Shown piece by piece: positions 4,760 to 5,715 of a stretch of 5,715 nt of DNA. Source of the DNA: JBPCPM01 sp050999155 (GTDB lineage Bacteria > Actinomycetota > Thermoleophilia > Solirubrobacterales > 70-9). Location: contig JBPCPM010000073.1 in the NCBI GenBank assembly GCA_050999155.1, positions 1 through 5,715 of the forward strand, read 5' to 3'. Positions within the stretch are counted from its first letter, which is position 1. Every line of letters starts with the position of its first letter. The translations under genes and the position numbers were made by a program. The notes under the pieces are model-generated. The model saw nothing but the letters and a program-made list of their open reading frames with translations. It searched no databases and was not told the DNA's origin.

Positions 4760-5715
4760 GAGCAGGCGCCGGCGACCCTCCTCCAGGACGAGACGCACGC
4801 CGCCTGCTCCACCGTCGACTCCGATCTCCGCCCGTCCCGCGCTCAGGTCGAGCTCTACGCGCAGTGTCAGTTGCGTCGGGCGCGACACGGGGTGGTCCGG
4901 GCCGGGAACCGCTACGGCGAGGGCTTCCGCGGCCGCCGCCATCAGCGCCGTGCAGCTGTCGAAGCGGCCTCCCGGGGACTTCGCGAGCGATCGCCCGATC
5001 ACTGCGGCGAGCCTGTCGGGCAGGTCAGGACGCAACTCCGTCAAGCTCGGGGGCGGGAGGTCGACGTGCGCTTCGAGGACGGCGGCAACGTCCTCGAACG
5101 GGAACGGCGGCTGCCCCGTGAGGCACTCGTAGAGCACGCATCCCAGCGAGTAGACGTCGGCCGTCGGATCCGGATCGCCGAAGAGCTGCTCGGGCGCGGT
5201 GTAGAAGTGGGTTCCCACGAAGTCCCCTGCCACGGTCAGCGCCATGCTGTCGGTGGCCGGGTTTCTGCTCACGCCGAAGTCTGTGAGCAGCGCACGCTCC
5301 TCCGGGGGCGAGCCCGCGACGATACAGTTGGCGGGCTTGACGTCGCGGTGGATCAGGCCCGCGGCATGCGCCGTGTCCAGCGCCTCAGCAAGCTGCAACA
5401 AAAGCCTCACCGCCCGCGCCGGGTCGAGCCGGCGCTCGCGTCGAAGCAGCGTCGCCAGGTCCGCGCCGTCCACGTATTCCATCGCGATGAACAAGAGACC
5501 GCGGCTCTCTCCGGCGTCGCGGACCCGCACGATGCTCCGATGCTCGACCGAGCGTGCGTACCCGGCCTCACGCAGGAACCTCCGCCTGAAGGCCCCTTGT
5601 GCGGCGATGTCGGGTGAAAGCACCTTGAGGGCCACCCGCTCGCCGTGGCTCGGGTCCTCCGCCAGATAGACGGTTCCCATTCCCCCGACCCCCAGCACCT
5701 CGATCAGGCGGTAGC
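4751..5715 (-). CDS. PknB-like serine/threonine protein kinase (5' end beyond the window)
   Basis: A Hanks-type kinase that phosphorylates Ser/Thr on proteins. The right edge cuts the gene: codons for YRLIEV are readable upstream of the GTG at 5698, so that GTG is not the true start. In relatives only roughly 5-15 further residues precede this point. Numbering from the GTG codon: Gly-rich loop GVGGMGTVY at 3-11, ATP-anchoring Lys25 (VALKVL), helix-C Glu44, catalytic loop HRDVKPAN at 117-124, DFG at 140-142, GTHFYTAPE at 162-170, and DVYSLGCVLYECLTGQPPF at 181-199. All catalytic residues are present, so it should be active. The kinase domain ends near residue 262. The remaining tail of about 50 residues contains LTLRVELDLSAGRAEIGV and VRLVLEEGRRRLL, which look like beta strands. 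It has no membrane helix or PASTA repeats, unlike classical PknB. The 3' end overlaps the converging FHA gene by 9 bp. Confidence 0.95.
   Translation of the reverse strand, partial: YRLIEVLGVGGMGTVYLAEDPSHGERVALKVLSPDIAAQGAFRRRFLREAGYARSVEHRSIVRVRDAGESRGLLFIAMEYVDGADLATLLRRERRLDPARAVRLLLQLAEALDTAHAAGLIHRDVKPANCIVAGSPPEERALLTDFGVSRNPATDSMALTVAGDFVGTHFYTAPEQLFGDPDPTADVYSLGCVLYECLTGQPPFPFEDVAAVLEAHVDLPPPSLTELRPDLPDRLAAVIGRSLAKSPGGRFDSCTALMAAAAEALAVAVPGPDHPVSRPTQLTLRVELDLSAGRAEIGVDGGAGGVRLVLEEGRRRLLSE

Noticed and set aside
4276..4812. A minus-strand open frame of 178 codons with Thr-Ser-Gly repeats, opposite the FHA gene
   Set aside because: The repeats are the complement of the PDVT codons; the plus frame has a proper FHA domain and membrane tail. 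No independent start signal or homology is apparent.
4871..5617. A 248-codon plus-strand open frame opposite the kinase
   Set aside because: It is antisense to a kinase with all catalytic motifs; the translation is Arg-rich and featureless.

Overview
The window is GC-rich throughout, with GTG starts common, TAnnnT-type -10 boxes, and a Hanks-type kinase next to an FHA protein. This points to a high-GC actinobacterium. The style of the kinase, the MFS remnant and the flavoprotein start resemble Thermoleophilia/Solirubrobacterales, but that placement is a judgement from sequence style, not from a search.

Left part (1-1412, all on the minus strand). fabD (474-1412) is intact and encodes malonyl-CoA:ACP transacylase. 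15 bp downstream lies a collapsed remnant of a DHA2-type MFS transporter (about 178-458), with a large internal deletion and frameshifts. Next comes a well-formed ribosome site and the start of an FAD-dependent oxidoreductase. Its first glycine motif is broken by a one-base frameshift about 20 codons in, and the gene then runs off the left edge.

Middle part (1413-3992). A divergent 85-bp promoter region separates fabD from a plus-strand alpha/beta-hydrolase-fold protein (1498-2352). That protein keeps the fold landmarks but has Gly in place of the nucleophile Ser and Phe where the catalytic His is expected, so it looks like a pseudoenzyme. It converges on and overlaps by 31 bp a minus-strand CocE/NonD (peptidase S15-like) hydrolase (2322-3992) whose Ser-Asp-His triad is complete.

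Right part (3993-5715). A second divergent region carries a good sigma70-like promoter that would start transcription only about 7 bases before the ATG of an FHA-domain protein (4088-4759). This protein has an N-terminal phosphothreonine-binding FHA domain, a linker of seven PDVT repeats about 12 residues apart, and a hydrophobic C-terminal tail anchor. It converges, with a 9-bp overlap, on a soluble-looking PknB-like Ser/Thr kinase (4751 to beyond 5715). The pair suggests a phospho-signalling module in which the membrane-anchored repeat protein is a substrate and/or docking platform for the kinase. That is an inference from adjacency and architecture.

The most interesting items are the PDVT-repeat FHA protein with its kinase neighbour, and the triad-less hydrolase. 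No RNA genes, CRISPR arrays, insertion sequences or intrinsic terminators were seen.
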